Source of the DNA: Corinectria fuckeliana
Taxonomy: Eukaryota; Ascomycota; Sordariomycetes; Hypocreales; Nectriaceae
Direction: 5' to 3'
DNA: 64,000 bases
NCBI GenBank assembly: GCA_019137255.1
Contig: WPDH01000228.1
Coordinates: 62,001-126,000 of the forward strand
Made by a program: the position numbers and the translations under genes. Below, piece by piece: positions 53,327 through 64,000 of the stretch; within the stretch, counting starts at the first letter, position 1; every line of letters begins with the position of its first letter. The notes below the pieces were generated by a model. The model made no database searches. It saw nothing but the letters and a program-made list of their open reading frames with translations, and had not been told where the DNA came from.

Positions 53327-55171
53327 ATGACCGACGCCATGGTTCAGGCACCCCCGGCCCTTCAAGGCCCCTCTGAAAAGGAGAGGAAATACGATCGTCA
53401 ACTGAGGCTCTGGGCTGCCTCAGGCCAAGCCGCCCTCGAGTCTGCCAACATCCTTCTGGTCAATTCAGGCTCCGGCACCGTTGGTGTTGAGACGCTCAAG
53501 AACCTCGTTCTCCCAGGTCTGCCTCCATTTAGTAGTCTGCGCTTGCATAGTCACTTACCCCGATGCCCTCAGGTATCGGCAAGTTTACCATCGCCGACCA
53601 AAACACCGTGAGCAACGAGGATCTTGGCGTCAACTTCTTCCTTGATGAGTCTTCTCTCGGCGAGTTGAGGGCCAAGGCCTGCACCAAATTCCTCATCGAG
53701 CTCAACCCCGAGGTTCAAGGGGATTGGTACCCAAGGTCCAAGGTATGCTGCTGCATTGCCCGTTGATGAACTAATCCCAGAGCCCTCCATAGCTAAACCC
53801 TCACCAGAACTCTTACAGCCTCCAAGCGCTGCTCACTACTTCCCCGATATTCACCATGATCCTCTATGCCTTGCCGCTACCTCAGGGTCAAGTCCAACTA
53901 ATTCATAGCTACGCTCGTCAACACAGCACTCCCACCCTAGCAGTACACTCGGTTGGTTTCTACTCCTACTTCAGGACTACCTTACCTGGTACCTTTCCGG
54001 TGGTGGATACTCACCCCGATGAGACTGCCACTACCGACCTGAGGCTGCTTGCACCTTGGCCCGAGCTTGTTGACTTTGCAAAAGACATGACCAGAAACAT
54101 TGACAGCTTGGATGGTCATGAGCATGGCCATTTACCTCTCGTTGTCATTTTGCTTCATTATCTTGACCGCTGGCAACAAAGCCATGGCGGCTCCTATCCC
54201 ACCAGTTATGCTGACAAGACCACCTTCCGTCAGACTGTCTCCGACGCAACAAGGCGGGACAACCCTGAGGGTGGCGAGGAAAACTATGAGGAGGCTGTGG
54301 CCGCCGTTATGAAGCACGTCACACTTCCGTCTATTCCCAGTTCCCTCCAGCAAGTTTTCGACTACCAAAACCGGGATTGTGTGGGTGTCTTCCTCCAATT
54401 TATCTTTGGTTGAGGCCGGCTGACCCTTCCGTTAGGCCGATGTCAAGGCTAGTTTCTGGATTATCGCCGATGCCATGAAGCAGTTCTGCAAGGAGCACGG
54501 GCGCCTCCCTGTGCCCGGTGGCTTGCCAGACATGAAGGCCCAGTCTGGTACCTACATCAAGCTCCAGAACATCTACAAGGCGAAGGCCCGTCAGGACGTC
54601 AGCCAAGTCTTAAACGCTGTTCAGAGCACTCCCGGCGGCGAGGAAATCAACTCTTCCGAGGTTGAGCTGTTTTGCAAGAATGCTCGCTTCATCAAGCTCA
54701 TCAACAGCAGCGGGGGAGATACGGTCCGAGTGAACCAGGTCGTCGGTGAGTCGATATTCTGTGTCTCCCGAAATCCCGAAGACCACCTCCAACTAACCGC
54801 CAATGTTATTGGCAGACCAAGAGCTAGCAAACGATGAGATCGCGGCCGTAGCTGGCCCAGAAATGCCTATGTCCCTCATCCCCATATACCTTGCTCTCGA
54901 AGCCACGTCGCATGTTACGACTGCCTCCCAGCATGACATAATGCAATCTATCCGCCAGCAAGCGCCACAAGCTGCAAGCAACGAACGGTTCCTTAAGACG
55001 GCCCAGGAAGTGTCACGGGCTGCTGGCGGTGAACTCCACAACATTTCTGCTGTCACTGGTGGAATGGTAGCCCAGGAGATGATCAAGATAATCACGAAGC
55101 AATACGTCCCCATCGACAATACGTGTATCTTCGACGGCATTGAGAGTCGATGCCAGGTGCTTCGCTTATAG
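53327..55171 (+). CDS. ULA1: NEDD8-activating enzyme E1 regulatory subunit (Ula1/APPBP1)
   Basis: Forms the heterodimeric E1 with Uba3 that activates NEDD8/Rub1 for cullin modification. Five exons: 53327-53516, 53573-53742, 53808-54380, 54436-54745 and 54816-55171; 532 aa. Marks: KYDRQLRLWAASGQAALESANILLVNSGSGTVGVETLKNLVLPGIG, then FTIADQNTVSNEDLGVNFFLDESSLG, FTMILYALPLP, SFWIIADAMKQF, GRLPVPGGLPDMKAQS, ARFIKLI, and the C-terminal GGMVAQEMIKIITKQYVPIDNTCIFDGIES. As expected for the regulatory partner, no catalytic Cys motif is evident. The third exon could instead begin at 53793, adding five in-frame residues. Confidence 0.92.
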
Positions 55172-58100
55172 ATCAGGGGCTTTGCCAGTAGGTGGGGTGC
55201 CGGTCCTGCGGTCCTGGGGGATGGCGTGCCTGGAGAAGGATGGCATGCATGGGGGTTTATTCGGGAAGTCCATCACTTTGGGATGTGGCGGCATGCGGGT
55301 CCCGCTGCAGACACAAGGTCCAATGGAGTATATCGTGTCTTGTTCTTGTTGCTACTAGGAGGCAAAAGGTAGAAATGATGGGAGGGCAATGAGCATCCAA
55401 AAAAGTTTAGTTGCCACTGCTGCTGCAACCCCAAGCCCGCGCACCTTTCCCTTTGGACGGATAAGGCATCCGACAGGGCCATTTTCCGCGAGGATTCAAG
55501 AGGCTTAGTAGGGGTCATGGATTCGAAGATGAGGCTGAGTCTACGAATAAACACTACAACAAGAAAAAACACGCGAGTTGAGCCAGCTATGGGTGGCCAA
55601 CCCCAACCCCGAAGCTAAATTTCCAAGGACATGATCCGAAGACAATTCAGCCTATGTACAATGTATACCGACCGCCAAATCATGCCTGTGAGGGGTACCA
55701 ATATTTGGAAAAGGTTAAGACACCGGATACTTGATACAGATTGCCTGTCTTTGGGGAGGGACTATGGCTAAGTCTTAGTGACGGGATTTCTGCCGCTACT
55801 ATAGAATCTTTACGGAAGAATTACCGTCTTAGTCAATCCATGTTCCATGTAAGTCAGTCAAGATTCGGAGGTGCAGGTGCCAGGCGGCAAGGCTTCCTGT
55901 CGGGCAAGTCATGATCAAATTCTAGCGAGTTGCATGGATGGCATGGATGGCGAGATGGGTCGACAGCTCAGGTGGCAACGGCCTAGTTACTGCATCCGGA
56001 TCGTGGGCCTGCGCACATTGGTTCTTGTCGCCGGTTGGATTGTCTCCAACTCCGCTTTGCTGAAGTCCAAGGTAGCCACGTACCTATGATTTAGAGCGTT
56101 TTCGAGTGCCGGCGTTAAGAAGCGGCATTTCGGCAAGAAGCCGAAGCAGCGCAACTACAGTATAGTTCGCGTTTGCGAGGCGACTACGTATCTGGTCAAT
56201 AGCACCGGTATAAGAGAACCGAGAACGCCATCGTGCCGATCTTGTTTGGTGGGATCTCTATCAAGAGCCTCTAATTACCGCCACACGGCAGTACATAGTA
56301 GTACTAGACTTAGTAGCTACGCCAGGAAATGCAACGGGATGGGCCGAGGTGGCGAAGCATTCCTGAGCAGGCTCTCAGGCGCAGCTCACAATAGCACGCA
56401 CTATAAGCACTCCTAGAGCGTAAAAGGTTTATGACCGGACAGGAGTTCCGATACGAGGCTATGGGTAAAAGACGAACAAACTCGGTCAAAAGGGCGTTCA
56501 GACTGCGGAGAAGGTGGACGAGGTTGGAGGGTGTGGGTGGCCGAAGAGAGCGGCTGGACTCGGGGCTGGTTGATTGGCGACGCGAAAGCTGGGGTGCAGA
56601 ATTGGTGTGCCTTGTTCGGACCGAAGATCCTAGATGCGGGTGAAGAGTCGGTCGGAAACTGGCGATGGGCCGATCGTCCAGGAATATTGCTTGATCACAT
56701 GTAGAAGCGGAGCCGAAGGGGGGAGTGTCGATGGTTCATGGTGCCTCTTTTGCGAGATGCATCCATGAGCGATGGAGGCTGGCTTGAGGTGCGGCTTTGC
56801 ATCCAATATTGACCGGAAGGGTCGATATTGATGCCGTCGCAGGGTTGCAAAGTTCGGATGCCTCGTTCATCAAATCTGATTCGATGCCGACCCGATCATG
56901 CCGCAGGATGCCAGGGACGAGGGGCGAGCATGGGCGATCAGGGATCAAGTCCAAGCCATGTGCCGAGTTGCAGAAGCCCGCAGGACCGTCACTGGCGGAA
57001 TTCACTCGGGCGCAAAGGTCCGGGACTAGCTGGCACCGGGGTTCCATTGCGAAAAAAAAAAAATTGGCCAAACTCGCAGTTCACCAAATGACAATAATTG
57101 ATCGTAGAGTTGAAGGGTGCGGCTGCGTTGTTTGATGCATCACAGCAAAATGGGAAGTCTGGAGAAGCTTGGCGCCACGCCACGCCCCCGCGAGAAGTCC
57201 GGGGACGTTGAATCTGGGGTTCATAGTGGTGGCGGTGGTTGCGTCGTAGTCTATGTAGGCACCCGGAGAAGGAAGGCACTGAATGGCGCAAGGGCGGTTC
57301 CTGCCTTGGCCTCCCCCCCAATATGCCGAGGCTGCGGCCTCGATACAGCACATGTACAGTAGATTATGTACTTACTCAGGTAGTTTCTTGCTGTAATGGA
57401 ACGCATGATGCATGACGTGCCTCAGCGGCGGCCTCTTTTGAGCGAGAAGGTGCCGGGTCTACCGTCTCAATCCAACGCACTTCACAGCTTACACCGAACT
57501 TCGTATCCACAGCGGTTCCGTCCTTCTCGCGCCTTTTATACCTCCGTGTACTCGTATAGATCCGTTTATTAAGCATAATTACTTACTTTGCAGAAACCTA
57601 CGAACATGCCCAGTACAAACACCAAAAAAAAATAGACTCGCCCATGTGTCGAATGAACAACGGCACCGTCCGGCAGCCACTACCTGAACCGAAACCCTCC
57701 AACGGTCCAAGGACCGGGGTCCATTGTGGTCCCCTGGTGACCCCGGGCTAATGGATTCTCCTCTCGGCAAGCCAGCCATCACTCAACCCCCGTTCGTCGG
57801 GCCGTCATCGCACAACTCTATCGTTTGCCAGGCCATCAGCTTCGTCGACACCCTCACATCGTCAACTTCGACGCCAGCCGTCCATCCCGCATCTGCTCTC
57901 AGGGCCCGCTCAATCACGGCGCCTTGTCGTTCCACCATCTTCATACCTGCGCCTTCAGCCGATTCCTTCTCCTCCGTCACTCCCGCTCGCACTTCTTGAG
58001 CTCCCGTCGTCACTTAAGCGGATAACAGAAGCTTCCAGGGCCTCTACACTCGGACGCGAATGATATGACTGGCCCCTGCCGTCCTCGACCGATCTCGAGT

Positions 58101-58702
58101 TCTTGACTCTACAAGGTCCACATGCCGCCAGCTCGCTCACTCCTGTCAACTACGAAGTCCCACTTAGGCCTATTCTATCCGGATCCTCTACCCGCAACCT
58201 ACTTCATCTTACATTCGTCCATCTCGGGTAACTAGGGGGCGGGCCAAGGGACGACTGCGCCCACCCTGCCACCCTGTCTCCGACTCCCCTGTTTCCTTGA
58301 TACTCACACATCACACCCCCTTGGCCACCGCCCTCGCATCCACATGGCAGTGATGGCACTCTGATCTTCTCTACAAGCGCCCGTCTCCAATTCATCCGTT
58401 GACCCTGGCCTGGCCCACTCCCGCTTCTCCGCATTCCGGCTTTCACTCGGAACCTAAATCGATCCAGCATCCCGTCAACACCATCAAGTCTGCCAGTCTG
58501 TCTCTATATAATCTCCGTGACCCCTACCTCCCTCCTCCCTCTCTTTTGGACTCCAAGTCTTCCTTTCTTGCAAACTCCTTGGTCCAAGCATGTATCATTT
58601 CGCCCTTCTTGCCCCTCAATACTCGAGTTCTAGGACGTTGTCATCGTAGGTGCTTCTCCTTCTACTAAGGGATCGTCACCTTCTCAACCACGTTGGTATA
58701 CT
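55172..58702. other. 3.5-kb stretch without a recognisable gene
   Basis: The largest gene-free stretch. Frames up to about 110 codons occur on both strands but show no domain or plausible exon chain. It has a 12-13 A run near 57052. 57700-58700 is pyrimidine-rich and probably the promoter and long 5' leader of the Zn2Cys6 gene, with small upstream frames such as 57724-57999 and 58399-58668. A non-coding RNA is possible but not supported from sequence. Confidence 0.5.
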
Positions 58703-61100
58703 ATGCCTCCCTCAATTTCTATCCCCACCCGCAGCGGCATGTTTCACACCTGTACGTAGTCTTCCCCCGTGTACACCAGGCTTCCAAGGAAGCTGACAAT
58801 CCTTCTAGTCCAAGGCATCACCCCCCGAAGACCCTCGGTAGGATCGCCTGACAGCCCAAAGACATGCACCTCTGGCAGCAAGCGCGTCACTACGCCACAT
58901 GCCTGTGCCGAATGTAAAAGGCGCAAGATACGTTGCGATGGCAAGCAACCGTGCGGTCAATGCCTCTCCAGCCGTGCTCCCAAGCGGTGTTTCTATGACA
59001 AGCACCGTCAACGAGTCATCCCCTCGAGAAAGTGAGCTCATACATCCACGCCTAAACAAAGATGTGTATCTAACAGTTCCTAGAACCCTCGAGGCACTGT
59101 CTCAATCCCGGGAAGAGTGTCGCTCCATTCTAAACCGCTTGTATCCCAACCACGAAGCATCTGATTTGGTACATCTATCACGTCAGGAATTACTGGGCCT
59201 TCTGGGTCTTCCTGCTACGGAATCAACGGTTGCCCTACCATCGCCTCCCCTCAACACTGCCACCTTGAAACTAGAGTTCTCTTCGCGTCCGGAAGGAGGT
59301 CTAGCTATCCTTGAGCAAATCCCCGCCCATGGCTCCGAATCGGACGAAGAACGGCGTGGCAGAGATCGTATTCCGATGGAGGCTGACGATGTCAACGCTC
59401 TTTCTCTCAACGTAGACCGGCAAACATCGTCGTACCTTGGCGCATCTTCTATCAAAGCAGCCCTTCTCGTCATGCTCAAGGTTCAGCCTCAGCTCAAAGA
59501 CTCTCTATCTCCGCCCTTGACTAGTTTCGACTCTGCAAACAACCTCCCAGGCTTGCATCAACGAATTGTACGTCCCAAAGAAAACTTTCGGATTCCGTGG
59601 TCCTGGAAAGGTCAGACTCTCATCGATGCCTACTTCAAACGGGTTCATGTATTCGTTCCAATGCTTGACGAACCTGCATTTCGAGCCGACTGCCTCAAGG
59701 GTCAGAGATGCGACTCCCCCTGGATCGGCCTTCTCAACATGGTCTTTGCTATGGGTAGCATCGCTGCCATGAAGTCGGATGACTTCAGCCACATCGAATA
59801 CTACCACAAAGCAATGGAGCATCTCACCATCGACTCTCTAGGGAGCAGCCATATCGAAATTGTGCAGGCACTTGCCCTTCTCGGAGGCTACTACTTGCAC
59901 TATGTCAACCGGCCCAACATGGCGAATGCAGTTCTTGGCGCTGCCCTCAGAACGGCTAGTGCTTTGGGTCTACATCGTCAGTCCCATGCTCCAGGTTCTG
60001 GCGATGGTGCCGCTGTGGAAGTTCGCCGGCGGACCTGGTGGTCTTTAATCTGCCTAGATACATGGGCCACCACCACGTTAGGTCGGCCTTCCCTAGGACG
60101 ATGGGGCCCGGAGGTTAACATTCGACCGCCTGAGGTTGGAGTAGATGAGGTGGGTTCTTGCAGCGCTCCTGATCCTTCGTCAAGTCTAACCATCGTTGCA
60201 CAGGGCCATGATTCGGCACAGCATGTGGGCATCTTACCCCTAGTGGAGAACATCAAGTTCTGCCAGATTGCTGCTCAAGTTCAGGACATGCTCGCCGTCG
60301 CTCCTCTTCTCAGAACAGAAGATCGCCGTAACATGGACGGTCAGCTTGTCAACTGGTACAACAGCCTCCCATGGCTCCTCCGCAGCACCGACCCTTGCGC
60401 CGAGCCCCTTTACCTTTCTCGCTGTGTCATGAAGTGGCGATACCAGAACCTGCGCATGCTCTTACATCGTCCCATCCTTCTTAGCATGGCCACCAACGGC
60501 GTGAATACCCAGGCCGTAGAACAGGAGATCGCGGCTGTCGAGACCTGTCGAGAGCTGGCAAAGGCGACAATTGAAGAAATCTCCCGTGAATGGGCTCGCA
60601 ACCAAATGTCGGGCTGGAACGCCGTCTGGTTCCTCTACCAGGCCGTCATGGTGCCGCTGGTAAGCCTATACTGGCAGTGGAACAGTCCGTTTGCGTCGGA
60701 GTGGCAATTGCAGATCGAAGCTGCCCTCAGCTTGTTTGAGTCTATGGAAGACTGGTCGTTGGCGGCGCGTCGCAGCCGAGAGGTTGTCCGGCGACTTTAC
60801 GAGGCCCGGCACCAGTTCTGCTATGAAAGTCCCTTGTCCTCAACCGGGACTGATCCAAGCATGATGCTCGGTGACTCCAGCCTGCACATGTCTCCCATCG
60901 AGTTGGATTTCGACGAGATGGTAGGTATGCTTGACCAGCAAGGTATTTGGGACTTGGACGGCATGTACTGGGGAGAACCGCAAGACGCAATGCCGGTGGA
61001 TGCTGAGATGTACAATATGAGCAACGATAGTATGATGCATGTGGGACACGGGTCGATCTCCTTGGATGGATCTAGCTTAGATGGCGCGTTTTTGGTTTGA
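58703..61100 (+). CDS. Zn2Cys6 transcription factor
   Basis: Nuclear regulator of 762 aa. Three exons: 58703-58751, 58809-59031 and 59084-61100; introns 57 nt (GTACGT...TTCTAG) and 52 nt (GTGAGC...CCTAG with CTAAC). The cluster is C49, C52, C59, C65, C68, C77 (CAECKRRKIRCDGKQPCGQC core) with the canonical C-x2-C-x6-C-x5-C-x2-C-x8-C spacing. A short linker and a helical segment (TLEALSQSREECRSILNRLYP) come next. The fungal-specific middle homology region starts near 240 (LIDAYFKRVHVFVPMLDEPAFRADCL, WIGLLNMVFAMGSIAAM, GAALRTASALGLHRQ, VRRRTWWSLICLDTWATTTLGRPSLG). The acidic C-terminus may activate transcription. Target genes unknown. Confidence 0.9.
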
Positions 61101-61532
61101 TGGTGCGACTTTTCACATACCGCATACTTAGGTACTTAGGATGAGTCCAGTTGTACATTACTAGTAGCCTGTACCTCTTGGGTAGGACGGGACTCCCAGG
61201 GCAGACAGGTACCAGCCTCATGGCATGAAAACGAGTATATGAGACATGAGAAAACGGTTGTATTGATTGCTCCTTCCTTAAAATTCAAAAAAGCTTGCTA
61301 CGTCTGTCAGGGGGCGTCTTAAACTTTGGCTCGCAGAGCTCAAGCGCTCTTTCCTCGCACTCACATAAAAGTCTTGACCAACTTCTCTAGATTTCCCCCC
61401 TTCATTCCATGCAACCAACTCTCTCCTTCATTCAATTCTCTGGCGGTTAGACAGCCATTAACCAACCCTCAGGCACACCTTCCGCACGTTTATCGAATCA
61501 ACTCCCACGACCATCTAGCGACAACAAACATC
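61101..61532. other. Intergenic: HEI10 promoter
   Basis: 432 bp; TAGGTACTTAGG-type motif near 61127-61140; no gene. Confidence 0.5.
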
Positions 61533-62748
61533 ATGGAACACAAGCTGATTTGCAATAACCTGAAGTGCCGGAGAGAGCTTAGCGAGCGTGCACTTACTAC
61601 AACCTGCGGGTTTGTCTTCCAACGATTCCCCTTCGCTTCTTTGCTAATTCAATGTCTCCAGTCACATCTTCTGCCTCGACTGCGCACAGCGGATGGGTGC
61701 CATTGGTCAAGAAAACGAACGACGAGCCACATGCCCGGCTTGCAACGCCCAGCTCAACGGCCCCGACGACGCCTTTGTTTTGAACCTCAGCCCGAGTGAG
61801 GAGTACAAAACAAGTGTTCTTAGTGGTCTCAGCCCTAATGTCATCATGGAATGTGCTGGTCGAGCACTCAGTTTCTGGGCATATCAGACAACCCAAGACC
61901 TCTGCTTCCAAGAACACCTATACAAGACGCTGACCGACAAGTTCTCAAATCTGAGTGTTCAGCTCGAAAGAACGGTCAATGACGCAAACTCTGAAATTGA
62001 GGCTCTTCATCAAAAGATAACAGGTGCGTCTTCCCAGAGTCTCGATGTTTTAAGACCAAGCTGATGGGAGTAGGCCTAGCGGCGGAGCTGGATGCTTTGA
62101 GGCGGAAAAATGAGGAAATAGCCCTAGCATACAGGGAGAAGAGTCGAAAACTCCTCCAGACCCAAGAGCTTTACGACAAGGTCAAGAGAAGGGCGGAGAT
62201 GGGACACATCCAGCAAGCCGCATCCGACGCTGTAGATTCGAGTCTGCAAGTCGCACCACAGATTAATCACGGATTCAGCAGCATGGGGGAGCATGATTCA
62301 GGACAGAGTAACATCATGTCTGCGTTCGGTCAAAGCCACAGGCTTGATATGGCCAGTATGAACACGGGTCTGCCTCGGTCTCACAACACCATGCCCAGAG
62401 ATGATAGCGGCTGGCCGAGGATGGTAGGAGTCTCTCGCTGTAAGTGTTTCCGGTGGTGTTTTAGAGTCCCAGCTAACAAGTCAAGCCAATCTTTCGAGCA
62501 CCCCAATGGGAGGACCTCGGCGTTATGGATTTGCCGGCTCGTCGTTTCCCAACGGGACGTCCAATAATTCAGCTTTCATCGGAACATCGGCCCCGGGATC
62601 TGGAATGATGCGACAAACTTCAGAAACGAACGCGCCGAGCTTTGCTAACAAACGAGTTGGCCTTTCAGCAGTCAGCCTAACGTCTGGGCTAAAGGTCAGT
62701 CAATCGACCAACGTCCCGGGACTGGACACATCAAGCCATCATCACTGA
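61533..62748 (+). CDS. HEI10: RING protein Hei10 (CCNB1IP1-like), meiotic crossover factor
   Basis: Zip3/HEI10-family E3-like protein that marks recombination sites on the synaptonemal complex and designates crossovers; studied in the Sordariomycete Sordaria. Four exons: 61533-61609, 61662-62023, 62074-62439 and 62486-62748, with introns of 52, 50 and 46 nt; 355 aa. N-terminal RING: LICNNLKCRRELSERALTTTCGHIFCLDCAQRM, then ATCPACNAQL. A long coiled coil follows (LYKTLTDKFSNLSVQLERTVNDANSEIEALHQKI, LAAELDALRRKNEEIALAYREKSRKLLQTQELYDKVKRRAEM). The C-terminal third is Ser/Asn/Gly-rich and disordered, as in the family. Length is near the usual 300-350 aa. Confidence 0.92.
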
Positions 62749-63231
62749 GCACATAATGTTACGTTGTCCACAGACAAGGTCTTTTTGGTGGGATGTTGTA
62801 ATGTGCTGCGCTGCCCCAAATCGTCTGGGAACCATCTGCAGAACATGCCCACGATTCGGATTAGAAGCCAGATGAACAGTTCGAGAACAGTGCATGGGAT
62901 ATGATCTGAAAGGAATTAATTGGCTGGCCAGCCTTTGGCACGTAATGGGGGATCTGTTGTTCCTGCGGTACAGGCGAAATGCAACAAAGAAATCCGTTAG
63001 TGTTCTAAGTATACCGCTCTCGAAAACAGACAACGACTTATAGAACCACGTACTTTCTTGATACTTAAAGAGAAGCTCAGCGAGTCATATATCAATTCTC
63101 TCTGCATGAGTTTGCTCCAATAATTTGCCACCGCATAACCTGTTCAAATTTGGTCAGAAACCAAGCAGCAGCTGGTAGACGTCCAAAAAACATCATAGCT
63201 CCAACAATCTCTGGAGACGGCATAAGATAAG
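62749..63231. other. Intergenic
   Basis: 483 bp: HEI10 3' region and promoter of the edge gene; nothing recognised. Confidence 0.5.
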
Positions 63232-64000
63232 ATGGTGCTTAAAGAAACGTTCAATTCTTTTCTGACAAGAACGGCACGATTCCTTTCGATCAGACACGAA
63301 AACGTAAGGCAGGGGGCATACCCGGCACGTGGAACAGCAAAGCTCAGGAAGCTCAGGAAGTTACCCAAGGACAAGGAGCAAATACGGCCGGAATTCAAGA
63401 CTGAAGACGATAACGATAGCAATACTCGAAAATTCGCCATCTCGAAACCGCTCCAATGGATGACTGTTCAGCAGCCCCAGCAGCAGGCAAAGGAGAACGA
63501 AGTCCTTTCTCCAGTTACAGGGCCATATTTCCAAGACCGATTGGACAAGGCAAAGCTCGGCAGGCAACACGAAGCACTGGGGTCACACCCGTTGCCATCC
63601 AAACCGCCGGGAGGCTACCCTAGTATATATAACTTCCGGGAAGCTGCCGGGCAAGGAATCACAGACACTTGGCATGAGGTTGACGACGACTGGTCAACTC
63701 AGGTTAGCCCGGGAGCCAGCGCCGTTTGCGACTTCGACTTCGAGGGGGAGGACTCGAACGTTGCGGAATATGTCTCGCCGGAAACGGTGATGGAGCTGAA
63801 GCGCGAGGCCGCCTGCCAACCGTGCGAGAACACAAAGGCCGAGCGAGATAAAGCGCAGACCGAAGCTACGTTCTGGAGGACCAAGTGCGAGGCTTTGCAG
63901 GACAAAGCATCCGCCTGGCGAATCAAGTGCGACATACTACGGGGAGAGAAGTCGGATCTGCAGAGGCTGATGGACCGCACGCGCTGGGTGGTGGAGGAGT
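63232..64000 (+). CDS. Unknown coiled-coil protein (3' partial)
   Basis: Not recognised. The frame is open from ATG 63232 (an in-frame TAA sits at 63223) to the window edge, 256 codons with no intron needed. N-terminus MVLKETFNSFLTRTARFL is amphipathic, followed by a basic part with a tandem LRKLRK and an acidic/polar part (TEDDNDSN). There are motifs SKPLQWMTVQQPQQQ and SPVTGPYFQDRL, and an acidic stretch DFDFEGEDSN. The last 75 residues are charged and helical (MELKREAACQPCENTKAERDKAQTEATFW..., WRIKCDILRGEKSDLQRLMDRTRWVVEE), a probable coiled coil with several Cys. The end, and so the family, lies outside the window. Confidence 0.6.
   Translation, partial: MVLKETFNSFLTRTARFLSIRHENVRQGAYPARGTAKLRKLRKLPKDKEQIRPEFKTEDDNDSNTRKFAISKPLQWMTVQQPQQQAKENEVLSPVTGPYFQDRLDKAKLGRQHEALGSHPLPSKPPGGYPSIYNFREAAGQGITDTWHEVDDDWSTQVSPGASAVCDFDFEGEDSNVAEYVSPETVMELKREAACQPCENTKAERDKAQTEATFWRTKCEALQDKASAWRIKCDILRGEKSDLQRLMDRTRWVVEE

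Noticed and set aside
56736..57353. Overlapping ORFs of 81-120 codons on both strands in the 3.5-kb gap
   Set aside because: Mutually overlapping, no domain, and no splice chain linking them.
1..64000. tRNA genes, CRISPR arrays, transposons, att sites
   Set aside because: No tRNA B-box context outside coding sequence, no regular spacer-repeat array, no transposase or long terminal repeats were seen by eye; a tRNAscan or repeat search could still find divergent copies.

Overview
This window is nuclear DNA from a filamentous ascomycete (Pezizomycotina), most likely a Sordariomycete and perhaps Hypocreales. The evidence is the gene content (TRAPPIII Trs85, Esa1, Rad18, Hei10, Ula1, C2H2 plus Zn2Cys6 regulators, a GH125 mannosidase), compact genes with short GT-AG introns (about 46-113 nt, often with a CTAAC-type branch site), and CTACC/TAGGTAC-rich promoters. 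The taxon is inferred from these traits, not from a search. I found no CRISPR array, transposon, rRNA or convincing tRNA.

Accessory left part (1-12.8 kb): the 3' part of a WW-domain protein with a Q/P/Y-rich tail. Next is a GT2 polysaccharide synthase whose reading frame is broken by one TAG exactly at the Trp of its QxxRW motif. Then comes a block of metabolic genes: a semialdehyde dehydrogenase and a cyclase-family hydrolase that diverge from one promoter, a C2H2 plus Zn2Cys6 regulator, and an SDR and an isopropylmalate dehydrogenase paralogue that diverge from a second promoter. The two divergent promoters share a 14-bp sequence, which suggests a small co-regulated pathway.

Housekeeping core (13-47.6 kb): RNase H2 subunit C, a CFA-synthase-like methyltransferase, Rex4, Esa1, a GH125 mannosidase, a PLP aminotransferase, Pol delta subunit Pol32 and Rad18 (divergent, with an MluI box between them), Chm7, Trs85, Cwc26/Bud13, the TFIIF alpha subunit, a Cid1/CutA-type nucleotidyltransferase with a very large insertion, an asteroid-like XPG-fold protein, a PRPP synthetase with a long insertion, and a YMR226C-type SDR.

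Right part (48-64 kb): a secreted charged protein of unknown function, a 14-TM-type MFS transporter, the NEDD8 E1 subunit Ula1, a 3.5-kb stretch without a recognisable gene, a Zn2Cys6 regulator, the meiotic RING protein Hei10, and the start of an unknown coiled-coil protein that runs off the edge.

The strongest observation is the TAG in the GT2 gene. It lies in the loop of a perfect 6-bp hairpin, in a UAG context, with the A where the wobble base of an anticodon loop would sit. This is what is expected of a codon re-coded to Trp by fungal A-to-I mRNA editing in sexual tissue. The second is the shared promoter motif in the metabolic block. Exon boundaries were derived by hand from splice signals, reading-frame continuity and family conservation; no alignment or search was run.
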